DNA of 40,389 nt from Lutispora sp. Lineage in GTDB: Bacteria > Bacillota > Clostridia > Lutisporales > Lutisporaceae. Positions 1 to 9,827 of the stretch are shown here, piece after piece (the stretch's first letter is position 1; each line of letters begins with the position of its first letter). Below the pieces are notes generated by a model. That model did no database searches. It saw only the letters and a list, made by a program, of their open reading frames with translations, and was not told the DNA's origin. The position numbers and the translations under genes were made by a program. The DNA lies in contig JAQUTA010000009.1 of the NCBI GenBank assembly GCA_028709965.1, forward strand, positions 1 through 40,389, given 5' to 3'.

Positions 1-648
1 TGGAAGAGGTATTTTGCTCAAAAAGAGATAACTGTAATATTAGCAAATTCCAATAAAGGCACAGGACTTAAAGATATATTAGCAGAGAGCAAGAAGCTTA
101 TGAAAGAAGAGCTTGATAAGCTGAAAAAGAAGGGCTTGCTGCATAAAACTATAAGAGCGCTTGTTATAGGTATACCTAATGTTGGTAAATCTACATTTAT
201 AAATAAGCTAGCTAACAGGAGCGTTGCTCAAACTGGAGATAAACCAGGAGTAACTAAGTCAAAACAATGGATAAGAGTTAATGATGATTTTGAGCTTTTA
301 GATACACCGGGAATATTATGGCCAAAGTTTGATGATGATACAGTTGGTTTGCATCTAGCATTTACTGGCGCAATAAAGGATGAGATATTAGATATTGAAG
401 AGTTGTCAAGGAAACTTATATTAAAGGCATTAGAAGATTTTCCCGATAAATTAAATAAGAGATATAGTATAGAATACGATGACGATGTCAGCGTAGATCA
501 AATAATGAATAATATTGGAAGGAAAAGGGGATGCATTCTACACGGCGATGAGGTTGATATGCTTAGAGTTGCTTCATTAGTATTAGATGATTTCAGAAGC
601 GGTAAGATAGGCTTAATAACCTTGGAAAAACCGGAAGATGACCTCTAG
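1..648 (+). CDS. rbgA: Ribosome biogenesis GTPase RbgA (YlqF), 5' end outside the window
   Basis: This is the C-terminal 215 codons of a circularly permuted GTPase that helps late assembly of the 50S ribosomal subunit. The frame is open from base 1, so the gene begins upstream; the Met codon at 100 is internal, and the codons before it read as ordinary YlqF sequence ending in a SNKGTGLKDI-like stretch. The P-loop GIPNVGKST lies at about 168-194 and the G3 motif DTPG at about 302-313. In this permuted family G4 and G5 come before G1, so they lie largely outside the window. An ANTAR-like C-terminal helical region follows. The gene ends 9 bases before rnhB, the order seen in Bacillus (ylqF-rnhB). 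Identification rests on the permuted motif order, the C-terminal region and synteny. Confidence 0.93.
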   Translation, partial: WKRYFAQKEITVILANSNKGTGLKDILAESKKLMKEELDKLKKKGLLHKTIRALVIGIPNVGKSTFINKLANRSVAQTGDKPGVTKSKQWIRVNDDFELLDTPGILWPKFDDDTVGLHLAFTGAIKDEILDIEELSRKLILKALEDFPDKLNKRYSIEYDDDVSVDQIMNNIGRKRGCILHGDEVDMLRVASLVLDDFRSGKIGLITLEKPEDDL

Positions 649-657
649 AGAAAACAT

Positions 658-1296
658 ATGGCTATAAATATAAAATACGATGAAAAAGAAAAAACAAGAC
701 TATGTAAAATGTGGGAATATGAACATAGATGCTATGACAATGGTTTCAAAAACGTAGCAGGCGTAGATGAAGCTGGCCGGGGGCCATTGGCAGGGCCTGT
801 GGTAGCAGCTGCTGTTATTCTAAATAAAGATATGGTGATCCCCGGGATAAATGACTCAAAAAAACTTTCTGAGGCTAAGAGGGAATATCTTTATGATGAA
901 ATAAGAGCCAAAGCAATATCAATTGGAGTGGGCATAGTGGATGAAAAAGTAATTGATGAAATAAACATTTTGCAGGCTACTCTTCTTGCTATGAAAAGAG
1001 CAATAGAGACTCTATCAGTAACGCCTGATTATCTTCTGATTGATGCAGAAAAAATAAATAGCATAGCAATACCTCAATTCTCCATAATTAGAGGGGATAG
1101 CTTAAGCATTTCTATCGGAGCGGCTTCGATTATTGCCAAGGTAGAAAGAGATAGAATCCTTATTGATTATGATAAAAAGTATCCTGAATATGGATTTGGA
1201 AAGCATAAAGGATATGGTACAAAACAGCATATAGATTGTATAAGAAAATTTGGTCTGTTACCAATACATAGAAAGAGTTTTACCAAAAATTTTTAG
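658..1296 (+). CDS. rnhB: Ribonuclease HII
   Basis: RNase HII cleaves the RNA strand of RNA-DNA hybrids and starts removal of ribonucleotides misincorporated in DNA. The 212-residue protein has the diagnostic [20 protein letters not shown] block with catalytic Asp37 and Glu38, then NDSKKLS, DYLLIDA with the third acidic residue, [11 protein letters not shown], and the C-terminal [14 protein letters not shown] motif. These features separate it from RNase HIII, which carries an extra N-terminal domain. The ATG at 658 has only a weak ribosome site and lies 9 bases after the rbgA stop, so translational coupling is plausible. The length is slightly below that of Bacillus RNase HII. Confidence 0.95.
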   Translation: MAINIKYDEKEKTRLCKMWEYEHRCYDNGFKNVAGVDEAGRGPLAGPVVAAAVILNKDMVIPGINDSKKLSEAKREYLYDEIRAKAISIGVGIVDEKVIDEINILQATLLAMKRAIETLSVTPDYLLIDAEKINSIAIPQFSIIRGDSLSISIGAASIIAKVERDRILIDYDKKYPEYGFGKHKGYGTKQHIDCIRKFGLLPIHRKSFTKNF

Positions 1297-1307
1297 TCGG
1301 TGATAAA

Positions 1308-2756
1308 ATGCGTATTATGTCTGTAAATAATAATTTAAAAGAATTTAACGGAGAACAATTGGTCAAATCTTTAAAAATTGGTGATGTTCTCAGGGGCAAT
1401 GTTGTCAATATAAGCGAAGGTAGGCTGAGCTTAAAAATTTCTGATGAACAAGTTTTAAATGCTGCAATTTTAACAGATGAGCATATTGAAAAGGGTTCAA
1501 TAATCGAAATTATTATTACTCATATGGATGATGATAAAATTTATGCTCAGATTCAAAAATCAAATTCGGGTGAAGAAGTATCTAAAGATGAAATACCAAA
1601 TATATTGAAAAAACTTGGAGTTGATGCGACGCAATTTAATAAAGATGTGTTTAAAACCCTCATCAAATATAGGCAGCCAATAAATAAGGAAATCATAGAT
1701 TATATAAACTTTTTAAGTAAAGCTGCGGAACCATTTAAGAAATGCAGCGTAGAAAAAATTCTAAATCTAATATTTGCTGAAAACGATATATTAAACACTC
1801 CTTTACATAAATTGCTTGAAATGCCTTCTTTAATTGATATGAATGAAATAATTAATGTTGAGTCATTAGAAGCTGAGCTCAAATCAGATGAAAATAGTAA
1901 AGGCATAAAAGAAAACTATGGATTGGATGAAAAAGCTTTGATAAAGTTTGAGCAGTTTTTCTCTGAAGCGGTAAAAGTAGGAGATGCCATAACAAAGGCG
2001 GATATAGAAGCTTTTGTATTTATGCTATCAAAAAATATTGAGATAACTCCGAAAAACTTATTTATTTTTGATAGCATAAATGAGAAGGTTGCAATTTTAT
2101 CCGGTTACATAGAGAATTTGTTGGTAAATCTTTTGGAATATGAGGATTCAGAAATTAAGTTAACTATTACCAAGCTTAAAGAAGCCTTCTTACAGCCTGA
2201 AGAATTCAACAGGGATAATATAAATACAAAAATTAAAGACCTTATTTCTCTTTTAGTTCGATTGGAATCTTATTTAGAGGCTAAAGGAGAAAATAGTTAT
2301 GAAATTAGGGATAACTTTATGAATTTGCGAAACACTCTTGATTTTATAAAATCTATAAATAACAATATGAATTATATACATATTCCAATAATCCTTAATA
2401 ATCAGCAAACTGATGTAGAGATTTTTGTATATGAGAGGGGTAAAAGAAATAAGAAGATTGATTTATCTAATGCTAGCATATTAATATGCTTGAATTTGAC
2501 CAATATTGGCTATATAGAAAGCCATATAGGTATAAATAATAAAAATGTCAATATTGTGTTTAAATCAAAGGATAGAATTATTGCAAATTTTATAAATTAT
2601 CATAGTAGGGAATTAAAAGAGGCTTTGAAACTAAAAGGATATAACATAAATATCAGCTCAAGTGAAAATAAGGAAGAAAAAATCAGCATTACTTCCATAG
2701 AAGAACTTTTAAACCCCCAAGATATTTCGAGATATAGTATTGATGTGAGGGTATAA
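1308..2756 (+). CDS. FliK C-terminal-like protein of the YlqG position
   Basis: This 482-residue protein of uncertain function lies between rnhB and the FlhB-like gene, the place of ylqG in Bacillus. The first 85 residues look like a small beta-barrel (KIGDVLRGNVVNISEGRLSL). A long, Lys/Glu-rich, mostly helical middle follows. The region from about residue 355 (HIPIILNNQQTDVEIFVYE, then ICLNLTNIGYIESHIG and ELKEALKLKGYNI) has the pattern of the Flg_hook domain at the C terminus of FliK hook-length proteins. There is no signal peptide or membrane segment. A GGTGAT site precedes ATG 1308; a second ATG at 1317 is also possible. The next gene starts 4 bases downstream, suggesting coupled synthesis with its FlhB-like partner. 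The FliK resemblance is read from pattern only and has not been tested by search. Confidence 0.6.
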   Translation: MRIMSVNNNLKEFNGEQLVKSLKIGDVLRGNVVNISEGRLSLKISDEQVLNAAILTDEHIEKGSIIEIIITHMDDDKIYAQIQKSNSGEEVSKDEIPNILKKLGVDATQFNKDVFKTLIKYRQPINKEIIDYINFLSKAAEPFKKCSVEKILNLIFAENDILNTPLHKLLEMPSLIDMNEIINVESLEAELKSDENSKGIKENYGLDEKALIKFEQFFSEAVKVGDAITKADIEAFVFMLSKNIEITPKNLFIFDSINEKVAILSGYIENLLVNLLEYEDSEIKLTITKLKEAFLQPEEFNRDNINTKIKDLISLLVRLESYLEAKGENSYEIRDNFMNLRNTLDFIKSINNNMNYIHIPIILNNQQTDVEIFVYERGKRNKKIDLSNASILICLNLTNIGYIESHIGINNKNVNIVFKSKDRIIANFINYHSRELKEALKLKGYNINISSSENKEEKISITSIEELLNPQDISRYSIDVRV

Positions 2757-2760
2757 AGAT

Positions 2761-3045
2761 ATGAAAGAAAGTAAAAATTGTATAAAGAAGGCCGCTGCTC
2801 TAACCTATGAAAAAGGATATACAGCTCCTAAAATAAGTGCTGCAGGGAAAGGAATAATTGCTGAGAATATAATAAAAGCAGCTAAAAAAAATAATGTACC
2901 CGTATTTGAAAACAAGGACTTAGTGGATAATTTGCTAAATTTTGAATTGGGAAGCGAAATACCACCCGAGTTATATGTTGTAGTAGCGGAAGTGCTTGCA
3001 TTTGTATCCCATATTGATAGAATGAAGGGAGAAAAAAATGTATAA
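2761..3045 (+). CDS. ylqH: Stand-alone FlhB C-terminal domain protein (YlqH/FlhX type)
   Basis: This 94-residue protein matches only the cytoplasmic C-terminal subdomain of the export-gate protein FlhB. Compared with the full FlhB at 30944-32038, about half of roughly 60 aligned residues are identical, including APxxxAxGK, VPxxENK, IPxExY and VAExLAFV. It has no transmembrane part. It lacks the NPTH/NPSH autocleavage motif, because the segment where that motif would end reads GYTAPKISA. In FlhB this subdomain binds export substrates and takes part in the switch controlled by FliK. A stand-alone copy could act as an accessory or decoy for that step, but this is inference. It overlaps the start of yraN by 8 bases. 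Confidence 0.85.
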   Translation: MKESKNCIKKAAALTYEKGYTAPKISAAGKGIIAENIIKAAKKNNVPVFENKDLVDNLLNFELGSEIPPELYVVVAEVLAFVSHIDRMKGEKNV

Positions 3046-3421
3046 TAAGAAGGTGTTAGGCAGCATTGGTGAGAAAGCAGCAATAGAATATCTTGAGGGT
3101 CGAGGTTATACAATAGTTGAGAAAAACTTTAGGTGCAAGCTGGGTGAAATAGATATCATTGCTGCAGATAATGATGTAATTGCATTTATTGAAGTTAAAA
3201 CTAGAAGCTCAGATATATTCGGCACGCCTGGAGAAGCAGTTAATTTTTATAAACAGAGAAAGATTGTTCAAACAGCTTTAGCATTTATTAAACAAAAAAA
3301 ACTATACGATTGGATGAGCCGTTTTGATGTAGTAGAAGTTATCGCAGATGATTATGATAATATAATCGATATAAACTTAATTAAGAATGCTTTTGAGTAT
3401 AGTGGAAAATATGGCTATTGA
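3038..3421 (+). CDS. yraN: YraN / UPF0102 family nuclease-like protein
   Basis: The 127-residue protein has the UPF0102 pattern: GSIGEKAAIEYLEGRGY near the N terminus, NFRCKLGEIDIIAAD, then FIEVKTRSSDIFGTPGEAV. The Glu/Asp of GEIDII and the ExK of FIEVKTR form a restriction-endonuclease-like (PD-(D/E)xK-type) active-site arrangement. The family is widespread and its substrate is not well defined; a role in DNA processing is often assumed. The ATG at 3038 has the site AAGGGAGA 8 bases upstream, inside the end of the previous gene. It is the last gene of the leftward housekeeping cluster and converges on comM. Confidence 0.93.
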   Translation: MYNKKVLGSIGEKAAIEYLEGRGYTIVEKNFRCKLGEIDIIAADNDVIAFIEVKTRSSDIFGTPGEAVNFYKQRKIVQTALAFIKQKKLYDWMSRFDVVEVIADDYDNIIDINLIKNAFEYSGKYGY

Positions 3422-3430
3422 GAAGACCCG

Positions 3431-3453
3431 AAAAAAGCTCATCAGTGCTAATG
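3431..3453 (-). terminator. Weak candidate intrinsic terminator for comM
   Basis: On the minus strand, downstream of the comM stop, a 6-bp stem (TCATTA/TGATGA with one G-T pair, loop GCAC) is followed closely by six T residues. The stem is short and AT-rich, so this is only a candidate. The 125-base convergent gap between yraN and comM shows nothing stronger. Confidence 0.3.
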
Positions 3454-3546
3454 AAGATAAAGCTGTAATGCTGGTTCACTAATTTGCAAATCAGATAAAC
3501 TGTCCTCCTATAGCAGTATGTATTGAAAAATATATTTGATTATTTA

Positions 3547-5076
3547 TTAAAGCATGTACTTTTTGTCTAGGCTTCTATGTTGAATTGCTTCAGCAATATG
3601 ATTAATATAAATGTTATCAGAGCCTTCCAAATCTGCTATAGTCCTTGCTACCTTAAGTATCCTAGTAAAGGCTCTTGCGCTTAGATTAAATTTTTCGAAA
3701 GCATTCTTTAATAATGCTTTTTCTTTTAGTCCAATCTTACAATATTGATTAATCTGCTTTGGCTTTAACTGAGAATTAAAATAGATTCCATCTTTAGAGT
3801 ATCTATTCAATTGAATATCTCGCGCTCTATTAATCCTAGCTTTGATTGATGAGGAACTCTCACTTCTGGCTTCGCTACTTAAGTCATTAAATTTTACAGG
3901 TTTAACTTCTACGTGAAGGTCAATTCTGTCCATCAAAGGACCCGAAATTTTACCTATGTAGTTTTTTATTTGAGAAGGGGTACAACTGCACCTGTTAGAT
4001 TCATCCCCATAAAAACCGCATGGACAGGGATTTACAGAAGAAATTAACATGAAATTTGCTGGATAAGTTATTGTTCCATTTACCCTAGATATAGTGACAC
4101 ACTCATCTTCTAATGGCTGTCTTAATACTTCCAAAACATGTTTAGGGAATTCAGGCATTTCATCAAGGAATAGAACTCCAAAATGAGATAAGGATACTTC
4201 ACCGGGTTTTGGAATTCTCCCACCTCCTACAAGTGAAGCGGCTGAAATTGTATGATGAGGAGAGCGAAAAGGTCTTTTTAGAATTAAGTTTTCATCTTCT
4301 TTTAGGAGTCCTGCCACACTATAAATTTTTGTCACTTCAAGGCTTTCTTCAAAACTCATATCCGGCAATATGGATGGTATCCTTCTAGCAAGCATAGTTT
4401 TTCCTGAGCCAGGAGGACCAATCATTATCACATTATGAGAGCCAGCCGCTGCTATCTCCAACGCTCTCTTAACAGTATGCTGCCCACTAACATCCTTAAA
4501 GTCCCAATCATCCAAATCATTGCAGTTTAGTTTTTCTGCAGAGAAAATGGTTGGTTCGATGATGAGAGATCCATCTAGGAAGCCTAGCATTTCCCTCAAA
4601 TTATTTACTCCAATGACATCTAAACCGCATACTAATGCAGCTTCTTGAGCGTTTTCATTTGAAGTAATAATTCTGTTAAAGCCTTGTTTTTTTGCTTCTA
4701 TGCACATTGGGAGAATTCCCTTGATACCTTTTACTGTTCCATCAAGCGAAAGCTCACCAAGAAATATTGTCTTTCTAACTTCTTCTTCTAAGAAATACAT
4801 GGAAGAAACTAATAACCCTGCAGCGATAGCTAAATCAAATACAGAGCCTTCTTTTTTAATATTAGCAGGCGCAAGGTTAATGGTAATTCTTTTTTGTGGA
4901 AATTGTAATTCTGAATTTTTAATTGCGGCTTTTACCCTTTCTTTAGATTCTTTGACGGTGGCATCAGGTAATCCAACTATATCAAAGCCGGGAAGACCAT
5001 TTGAAAGGTCTACTTCTACATCTACAATGTAACCATTAATGCCATAAATTGAACAGGAGTTAACTTTATAGATCAT
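3547..5076 (-). CDS. comM: ComM/YifB family Mg-chelatase-like AAA+ ATPase
   Basis: The 509-residue protein has an N-terminal Lon S16-like domain (SCSIYGINGYIVDVEVDL, then GLPGFDIVGLPDATVKESKE), a central AAA+ module with Walker A GPPGSGKTM and Walker B VLFLDEMPEF, a Cys cluster (NPCPCGFYGD with RCSC) and a C-terminal helical domain containing RAFTRILKVARTIADLEGS. ComM is a hexameric helicase that extends branch migration during natural transformation. I place the start at the ATG complementary to 5074-5076. It has GGAG 7 bases upstream (5084-5087, complement) and gives the usual family N terminus MIYKVNS, whereas the longer frame from 5118 adds 14 atypical residues. It is divergent from dprA, another transformation gene. 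Confidence 0.94.
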   Translation of the reverse strand: MIYKVNSCSIYGINGYIVDVEVDLSNGLPGFDIVGLPDATVKESKERVKAAIKNSELQFPQKRITINLAPANIKKEGSVFDLAIAAGLLVSSMYFLEEEVRKTIFLGELSLDGTVKGIKGILPMCIEAKKQGFNRIITSNENAQEAALVCGLDVIGVNNLREMLGFLDGSLIIEPTIFSAEKLNCNDLDDWDFKDVSGQHTVKRALEIAAAGSHNVIMIGPPGSGKTMLARRIPSILPDMSFEESLEVTKIYSVAGLLKEDENLILKRPFRSPHHTISAASLVGGGRIPKPGEVSLSHFGVLFLDEMPEFPKHVLEVLRQPLEDECVTISRVNGTITYPANFMLISSVNPCPCGFYGDESNRCSCTPSQIKNYIGKISGPLMDRIDLHVEVKPVKFNDLSSEARSESSSSIKARINRARDIQLNRYSKDGIYFNSQLKPKQINQYCKIGLKEKALLKNAFEKFNLSARAFTRILKVARTIADLEGSDNIYINHIAEAIQHRSLDKKYML

Positions 5077-5183
5077 CAAATCGCTCCAATCTAGTCTATT
5101 TCTTCTTAATATATTCAATAAAAAAACTATATTACCTTCATAAAGATTATTGATTTAAAAAGAATATTTGGACATTTGTGAAA

Positions 5184-5212
5184 TTTACAGTATTATTAAG
5201 GTAATGTAATAT
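5184..5212 (+). promoter_or_regulatory. Candidate sigma-A promoter of dprA
   Basis: TTTACA at 5184-5189 and TAATAT at 5207-5212 are separated by exactly 17 bases, about 40-50 bases before the dprA ribosome site. It lies in the divergent gap between comM and dprA. Confidence 0.45.
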
Positions 5213-5265
5213 TTCACTTTGGGATATAGTTTATATATAGACTAATATATTTATTGGAGGTTCAA

Positions 5266-6342
5266 ATGGAAGAAAAGAAGTATAGCCTTTGGTTATCAGG
5301 ATTGCCGCAAATAGGTTCTAGGAGATATTTGTCTCTTATTGAGTATTTTGGCAACCCTAGAAGAGTCTTTGAATGCAGTAGAAAAGAACTGATTGAATCA
5401 GGAATATTAAATTTGAAGCTAGTTGATTTGATAGTTTCTAAAAGAGATTTGGACAAAATCGATAGATATTTGAAAAAAGTGAAAGAAAATGATATAAAGG
5501 TTTATACTATAGACGAAGAGAATTATCCCCAAAACTTGAAAAATATTTATGATCCACCCCCTGTATTATATGTAAAAGGAAATATTAAAGATAGGGATGC
5601 AGATGCAATAGCTATAGTAGGCTCAAGAAAAGCATCAGAGTATGGTCTTAGAACTGGAGAAAAGTTGGGAATGGAACTGGCTGAAGCAGGGATAACAGTG
5701 GTAAGTGGTATGGCTTTAGGAATCGATTCTGCTGCTCATAAAGGTGCATTAAAGGGCAGAGGAAGAACAATAGCAGTATTTGCATGTGGATTGAATTATA
5801 TATATCCCAGAAGCGGTATAAGTTTAGCAAGGGAAATAGTAAAACATGGAGCAATTATTTCCGAATACCCTCTTGGCATAGATGCCATTCCACAGAATTT
5901 TCCAGCTAGAAACAGAATAATCAGCGGTATGTCAAAAGGGGTTGTGGTGATTGAAGCCAATGAAAGAAGTGGCTCATTAATAACAGCTGATTTTGCTCTT
6001 GAGCAGGGTAGGGAGGTATTTGCAGTACCAGGCAATATCAGTGCCCCAAATAGTAAAGGAACTAATGAACTAATCAAAAATGGTGCAAAATTAGTTGCTT
6101 CTATCAATGACATATTAGAGGAATATGGAATTCAACATTCTGAGAGAGAAAATTCAGCAGAAGTAGAAGATTTAGATGAACTCGAGAGAAGTATACTAAC
6201 TTACATAAATGGTTCAGGTAAAAGTATGGACGAAATTGTTGAATTAATTAGGATAGAAACGGGAGTTGTGTTATCTAAGATGATTCAGTTGGAGATTAAA
6301 GGAAAGATTAAACAAACAGATGGAATCTATTATAGTAATTAA
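5266..6342 (+). CDS. dprA: DNA-processing protein DprA (Smf)
   Basis: DprA binds incoming single-stranded DNA and loads RecA during transformation. Close homologs are also kept in species not known to transform. The 358-residue protein has an N-terminal helical region (LSGLPQIGSRRYLSLIEYFG), then a Rossmann-like DprA domain with AIVGSRKASEYG, GITVVSGMALGIDSAAH, FPARNRIISGMS and SGSLITADFALEQGREVFAVPG, followed by SKGTNELIKNGAKLV. The C terminus reads as a winged-helix domain (SMDEIVELIRIETGVVLSKM). GGAGG at 5256-5260 supports ATG 5266; the upstream in-frame TTG at 5254 overlaps that site and is unlikely. topA follows, as in Bacillus smf-topA. Confidence 0.96.
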   Translation: MEEKKYSLWLSGLPQIGSRRYLSLIEYFGNPRRVFECSRKELIESGILNLKLVDLIVSKRDLDKIDRYLKKVKENDIKVYTIDEENYPQNLKNIYDPPPVLYVKGNIKDRDADAIAIVGSRKASEYGLRTGEKLGMELAEAGITVVSGMALGIDSAAHKGALKGRGRTIAVFACGLNYIYPRSGISLAREIVKHGAIISEYPLGIDAIPQNFPARNRIISGMSKGVVVIEANERSGSLITADFALEQGREVFAVPGNISAPNSKGTNELIKNGAKLVASINDILEEYGIQHSERENSAEVEDLDELERSILTYINGSGKSMDEIVELIRIETGVVLSKMIQLEIKGKIKQTDGIYYSN

Positions 6343-6360
6343 TATATAATCATGTAGACT

Positions 6361-6389
6361 TTGATTATGCAGATTAGTTCTGATATAAT
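6361..6389 (+). promoter_or_regulatory. Strong sigma-A promoter of topA
   Basis: TTGATT (6361-6366), a 17-base spacer and a perfect TATAAT (6384-6389) preceded by an extended -10 TG at 6381-6382. It lies 33 bases before the TTG start of topA. Confidence 0.75.
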
Positions 6390-6421
6390 CAATATTGATT
6401 TTTGAAATTGGAGTGAAAAGT

Positions 6422-8512
6422 TTGAAAACATCGCTAGTTATTGTGGAATCACCTGCAAAAGTTAAAACTATAAAGAAGTTTTTGAGTTCAGGCTATAAAG
6501 TTGAGGCTACCATGGGTCATATACGAGATTTACCTAAAAGTCAGCTCGGTATAGACGTGGACAATGATTTTGAACCTAAATATATAACTATAAGAGGAAA
6601 AGGCCAAACTCTTGATAAGTTGAAAAAAGAAGCTAAAGGCTGCGATAAGATATATTTAGCAACAGACCCTGATAGAGAAGGTGAAGCTATATCATGGCAT
6701 TTATCTAAGATTCTTGGTATAAATCCTAAGGAAAATTGCAGAATAGAATTTAACGAAATTACAAAGTCAGCTGTCCAAAGTGCAATAAAAAAACCTAGAA
6801 GTATTAATATGGATTTGGTTGATGCACAGCAAGCTAGAAGAGTACTAGATAGGCTAGTAGGATATAAGATTAGTCCTTTGCTTTGGAAGAAGGTGAAAAA
6901 AGGTTTAAGCGCTGGTAGAGTTCAATCGGTAGCGGTTAGGCTTATATATGATAGAGAAGAAGAAATAAGAGCTTTTATTACAAAAGAGTATTGGAATTTG
7001 AATGCAAAACTTTTGGATAATAAGTCTAAAAAAATTATAGATGCGAAATTCTATGGTAATAGTGAAAGAAAAATTGAGATAAACTCAGAAACTGAAATGG
7101 AGAAACTGTTAAAAGATTTAGAGGGTAAAGATTATAAGGTTTCCAAGATAAAAAAGGGGGAAAAGAAACGAAATGCACCATTACCTTTTACTACAAGCAG
7201 CATGCAGCAAGAAGCATATAGAAGGTTAGGCTTTTCAACAAAAAAAACTATGATTATTGCTCAGCAATTGTATGAGGGAATTGATATTAAAGGCGAGGGC
7301 ACAATCGGTTTAGTAAGTTATATAAGAACAGATTCTACGAGATTGTCTGAGGAAGCTAAAAAAGATGCTAAAGATTTCATACTTGGCAAATATGGGGAAC
7401 AGTATTATAGAAAAAATAATGTCCAGGCAAAATCCGATAAAAAAGTTCAGGATGCTCATGAAGGAATAAGGCCAACTTCAGCATATAAAGAACCACAATT
7501 GATAAAAGATTCTTTGGAAAAAGATCAGTATAAATTATATAATTTGATATGGAATAGATTTATTGCAAGTCAAATGGAACCCGCTGTATATGACACTGTT
7601 ACAATAGATATTACTGCAGGAGATTATTTATTTAAGGCTGCAGGCAGTACTATTAGATTTTCGGGTTTTATGTTGGTTTACACTGAAGGCAAAGATAGTA
7701 AGGAAGAAGATAAAGATGTTATATTACCTGAATTGTCTGAAGGGAAAGTTCTGAAACTTAAGAAATTGGAACCTAAGCAGCATTTTACAGAGCCACCTCT
7801 TAGATATACCGAAGCAACTTTAGTAAAGGTTTTGGAGGAAAAAGGAATAGGAAGACCAAGTACTTATGCGCCGACAATATCTACAATACTAGCTAGGGGT
7901 TATGTTGTTAAGGATAAGAAGTTTTTTGTAATCACTGAACTAGGAGAAACTGTCACTAAGCTATTAATAGAAAATTTTAAAGATATTGTTAATGTTGAGT
8001 TTACAGCAAATATGGAAAAGGATTTGGACAACATAGCAGAAGGAGAACAAAAGTGGATAGGTGTCATTAGGGATTTCTATGTGCCTTTTAACAAAGTACT
8101 GGAAATAGCAGAAGAGACTATTGGTAAGATTGAAATCCCAGATGAGGTTAGTGATGAAGTATGTGAGTTTTGCGGGAAAAATTTAGTATTTAAAATGGGA
8201 AGATATGGTAAATTCCTGGCATGCCCTGGATTTCCTGAATGCAGAAACACGAAACCTATTGTTGAAAGCACAGGAGTTGGCTGCCCTAAATGCGATGGGC
8301 AGCTAATAGGGAGGAAAACAAAAAAAGGCAGAAAATTTTTTGGCTGCAGCAATTATCCCAAATGTGACTTCACTACTTGGGATGAACCTACTATGGAAAT
8401 TTGCCCTAATTGTAAAAGTAATTTGCTGAAGAAATTTAGCAATAAACAGACAATATTAAAATGCATTAATGAAAACTGCGATTACGAGAATAAAATAGAT
8501 AAAAAGGTGTGA
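6422..8512 (+). CDS. topA: DNA topoisomerase I (type IA)
   Basis: TopA relaxes negative supercoils by single-strand passage. The 696-residue protein starts with the TOPRIM domain ([44 protein letters not shown]), followed by the topoisomerase core with [34 protein letters not shown] and the active-site tyrosine in [13 protein letters not shown] (about residue 300). Three C-terminal four-cysteine zinc ribbons begin CEFCGKN, CPKCDGQ and CPNCKSN. TTG 6422 fits best: GGAGTG is 6 bases upstream, and the protein then begins [11 protein letters not shown], as usual in the family. The longer frame from TTG 6395 has no ribosome site. The last codons run into trmFO. Confidence 0.97.
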   Translation: MKTSLVIVESPAKVKTIKKFLSSGYKVEATMGHIRDLPKSQLGIDVDNDFEPKYITIRGKGQTLDKLKKEAKGCDKIYLATDPDREGEAISWHLSKILGINPKENCRIEFNEITKSAVQSAIKKPRSINMDLVDAQQARRVLDRLVGYKISPLLWKKVKKGLSAGRVQSVAVRLIYDREEEIRAFITKEYWNLNAKLLDNKSKKIIDAKFYGNSERKIEINSETEMEKLLKDLEGKDYKVSKIKKGEKKRNAPLPFTTSSMQQEAYRRLGFSTKKTMIIAQQLYEGIDIKGEGTIGLVSYIRTDSTRLSEEAKKDAKDFILGKYGEQYYRKNNVQAKSDKKVQDAHEGIRPTSAYKEPQLIKDSLEKDQYKLYNLIWNRFIASQMEPAVYDTVTIDITAGDYLFKAAGSTIRFSGFMLVYTEGKDSKEEDKDVILPELSEGKVLKLKKLEPKQHFTEPPLRYTEATLVKVLEEKGIGRPSTYAPTISTILARGYVVKDKKFFVITELGETVTKLLIENFKDIVNVEFTANMEKDLDNIAEGEQKWIGVIRDFYVPFNKVLEIAEETIGKIEIPDEVSDEVCEFCGKNLVFKMGRYGKFLACPGFPECRNTKPIVESTGVGCPKCDGQLIGRKTKKGRKFFGCSNYPKCDFTTWDEPTMEICPNCKSNLLKKFSNKQTILKCINENCDYENKIDKKV

Positions 8513-8517
8513 CTATT

Positions 8518-9822
8518 TTGACAAAAGTTAAAGTTATAGGCGGCGGATTAGCCGGTTGCGAAGCTGCATGGCAGATTGCAAATGCAGGATATAAGGTACG
8601 ACTCTATGAAATGAGACCAAAAAAAATGACTCCCGCTCACCATACTGGTGATTTTGCAGAATTGGTATGTAGTAATTCTTTAAGATCAAATCAGCTTGAA
8701 AATGCTGTTGGACTTTTAAAAGAAGAACTGAGGATGTTGAATTCTCTTATTATTGAAAGTGCAGATAAGCATGCAGTGCCTGCTGGAGGCGCTCTTGCAG
8801 TAGATAGAGAAAAGTTTTCAATTTATATTAGCAATAAAATTAAATCTCATCCAAATATTGAAGTAATCAATGATGAAGTAACGTTAATAGAAGAAGATGA
8901 ATATATTATAATTGCTACGGGTCCTTTAACCTCTGATAGTTTTTCTCTAAATATAAAAGAATATTTAGGTGAAGACTATTTATACTTTTATGATGCAGCA
9001 GCACCAATTGTGACTTATGATTCTATAAATATGGATATTGCTTATAAAGCTTCCCGCTATGGAAAAGGAGAAAATGATTATATAAACTGTCCAATGAATA
9101 AGGATGAATATGAGCTCTTTTATAAAGAGCTAGTTGGCGCTGAAACTGCGGAGCTTAAACATTTTGAAAAAGAAACAGTTTTTGAAGGTTGCGTACCTAT
9201 AGAGATAATGGCGTCTAGAGGACCTATGACACTACTTTTTGGACCTTTGAAACCTGTAGGATTATTGAATCCAAAAACAAATGAACAGCCTTATGCAGTA
9301 GTTCAATTAAGGCAAGATAACCAAGAAGGTACCTTATATAATATTGTTGGATTTCAAACTCATCTTAAGTGGTCGGAACAGAAAAGAGTATTTTCGATGA
9401 TTCCTGGACTTGAAAGTGCTGAATTTGCTCGATATGGGGTAATGCATAGAAATACTTTTATCAATTCACCTAAAGTATTGAAAGGCACTTTGCAAACTAT
9501 AACAAATTCAAAACTTTTGTTTGCAGGTCAGATAACCGGTGTAGAAGGTTATGTGGAATCTACATCATCAGGAATGGTAGCTGGAATTAATATGAGCAGA
9601 ATTTTACAAGGTATGGAGCCTATAGAGTTTCCCAAGACAACGGCTCACGGAAGTCTATGCAGTTATATAACCGATAGAACAATAAAAAATTTTCAACCTA
9701 TGAATGTGAATTTTGGAATATTTGAACCACTTAAAGCTAAGTACAAAAATAAACAAGAAAAAAACAGGGAATATTCTAGAATAGCTTTGGAAAGCCTTGA
9801 TGACATCAGGAAAATGTTATAA
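8518..9822 (+). CDS. trmFO: Folate-dependent tRNA (uracil-54-C5)-methyltransferase TrmFO
   Basis: TrmFO makes the m5U54 modification of the tRNA T-loop, using methylenetetrahydrofolate and FAD. It is the Gram-positive alternative to SAM-dependent TrmA. The N-terminal FAD motif [16 protein letters not shown] is followed by [14 protein letters not shown] and [13 protein letters not shown] with its conserved cysteine, then [35 protein letters not shown] and [19 protein letters not shown]. Length from TTG 8518 is 434 residues, almost that of the Bacillus enzyme. AAGGTG about 8 bases upstream favours this start over the in-frame GTG at 8509, which overlaps the topA stop. In Bacillus the next gene is codV/xerC; here it is hslV. 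Confidence 0.96.
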   Translation: MTKVKVIGGGLAGCEAAWQIANAGYKVRLYEMRPKKMTPAHHTGDFAELVCSNSLRSNQLENAVGLLKEELRMLNSLIIESADKHAVPAGGALAVDREKFSIYISNKIKSHPNIEVINDEVTLIEEDEYIIIATGPLTSDSFSLNIKEYLGEDYLYFYDAAAPIVTYDSINMDIAYKASRYGKGENDYINCPMNKDEYELFYKELVGAETAELKHFEKETVFEGCVPIEIMASRGPMTLLFGPLKPVGLLNPKTNEQPYAVVQLRQDNQEGTLYNIVGFQTHLKWSEQKRVFSMIPGLESAEFARYGVMHRNTFINSPKVLKGTLQTITNSKLLFAGQITGVEGYVESTSSGMVAGINMSRILQGMEPIEFPKTTAHGSLCSYITDRTIKNFQPMNVNFGIFEPLKAKYKNKQEKNREYSRIALESLDDIRKML

Positions 9823-9827
9823 AAACA

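Noticed and set aside
2805-3113. 102-codon open frame on the minus strand
   Set aside because: It lies opposite the FlhB-like and yraN genes, has no ribosome site and reads as a low-complexity Ser/Leu shadow.
9113-9131. Inverted repeat AGCTCTTT-TAT-AAAGAGCT in trmFO
   Set aside because: It lies in conserved coding sequence (ELFYKEL) and is explained by the codons of a repeated Glu-Leu pair; no regulatory context.
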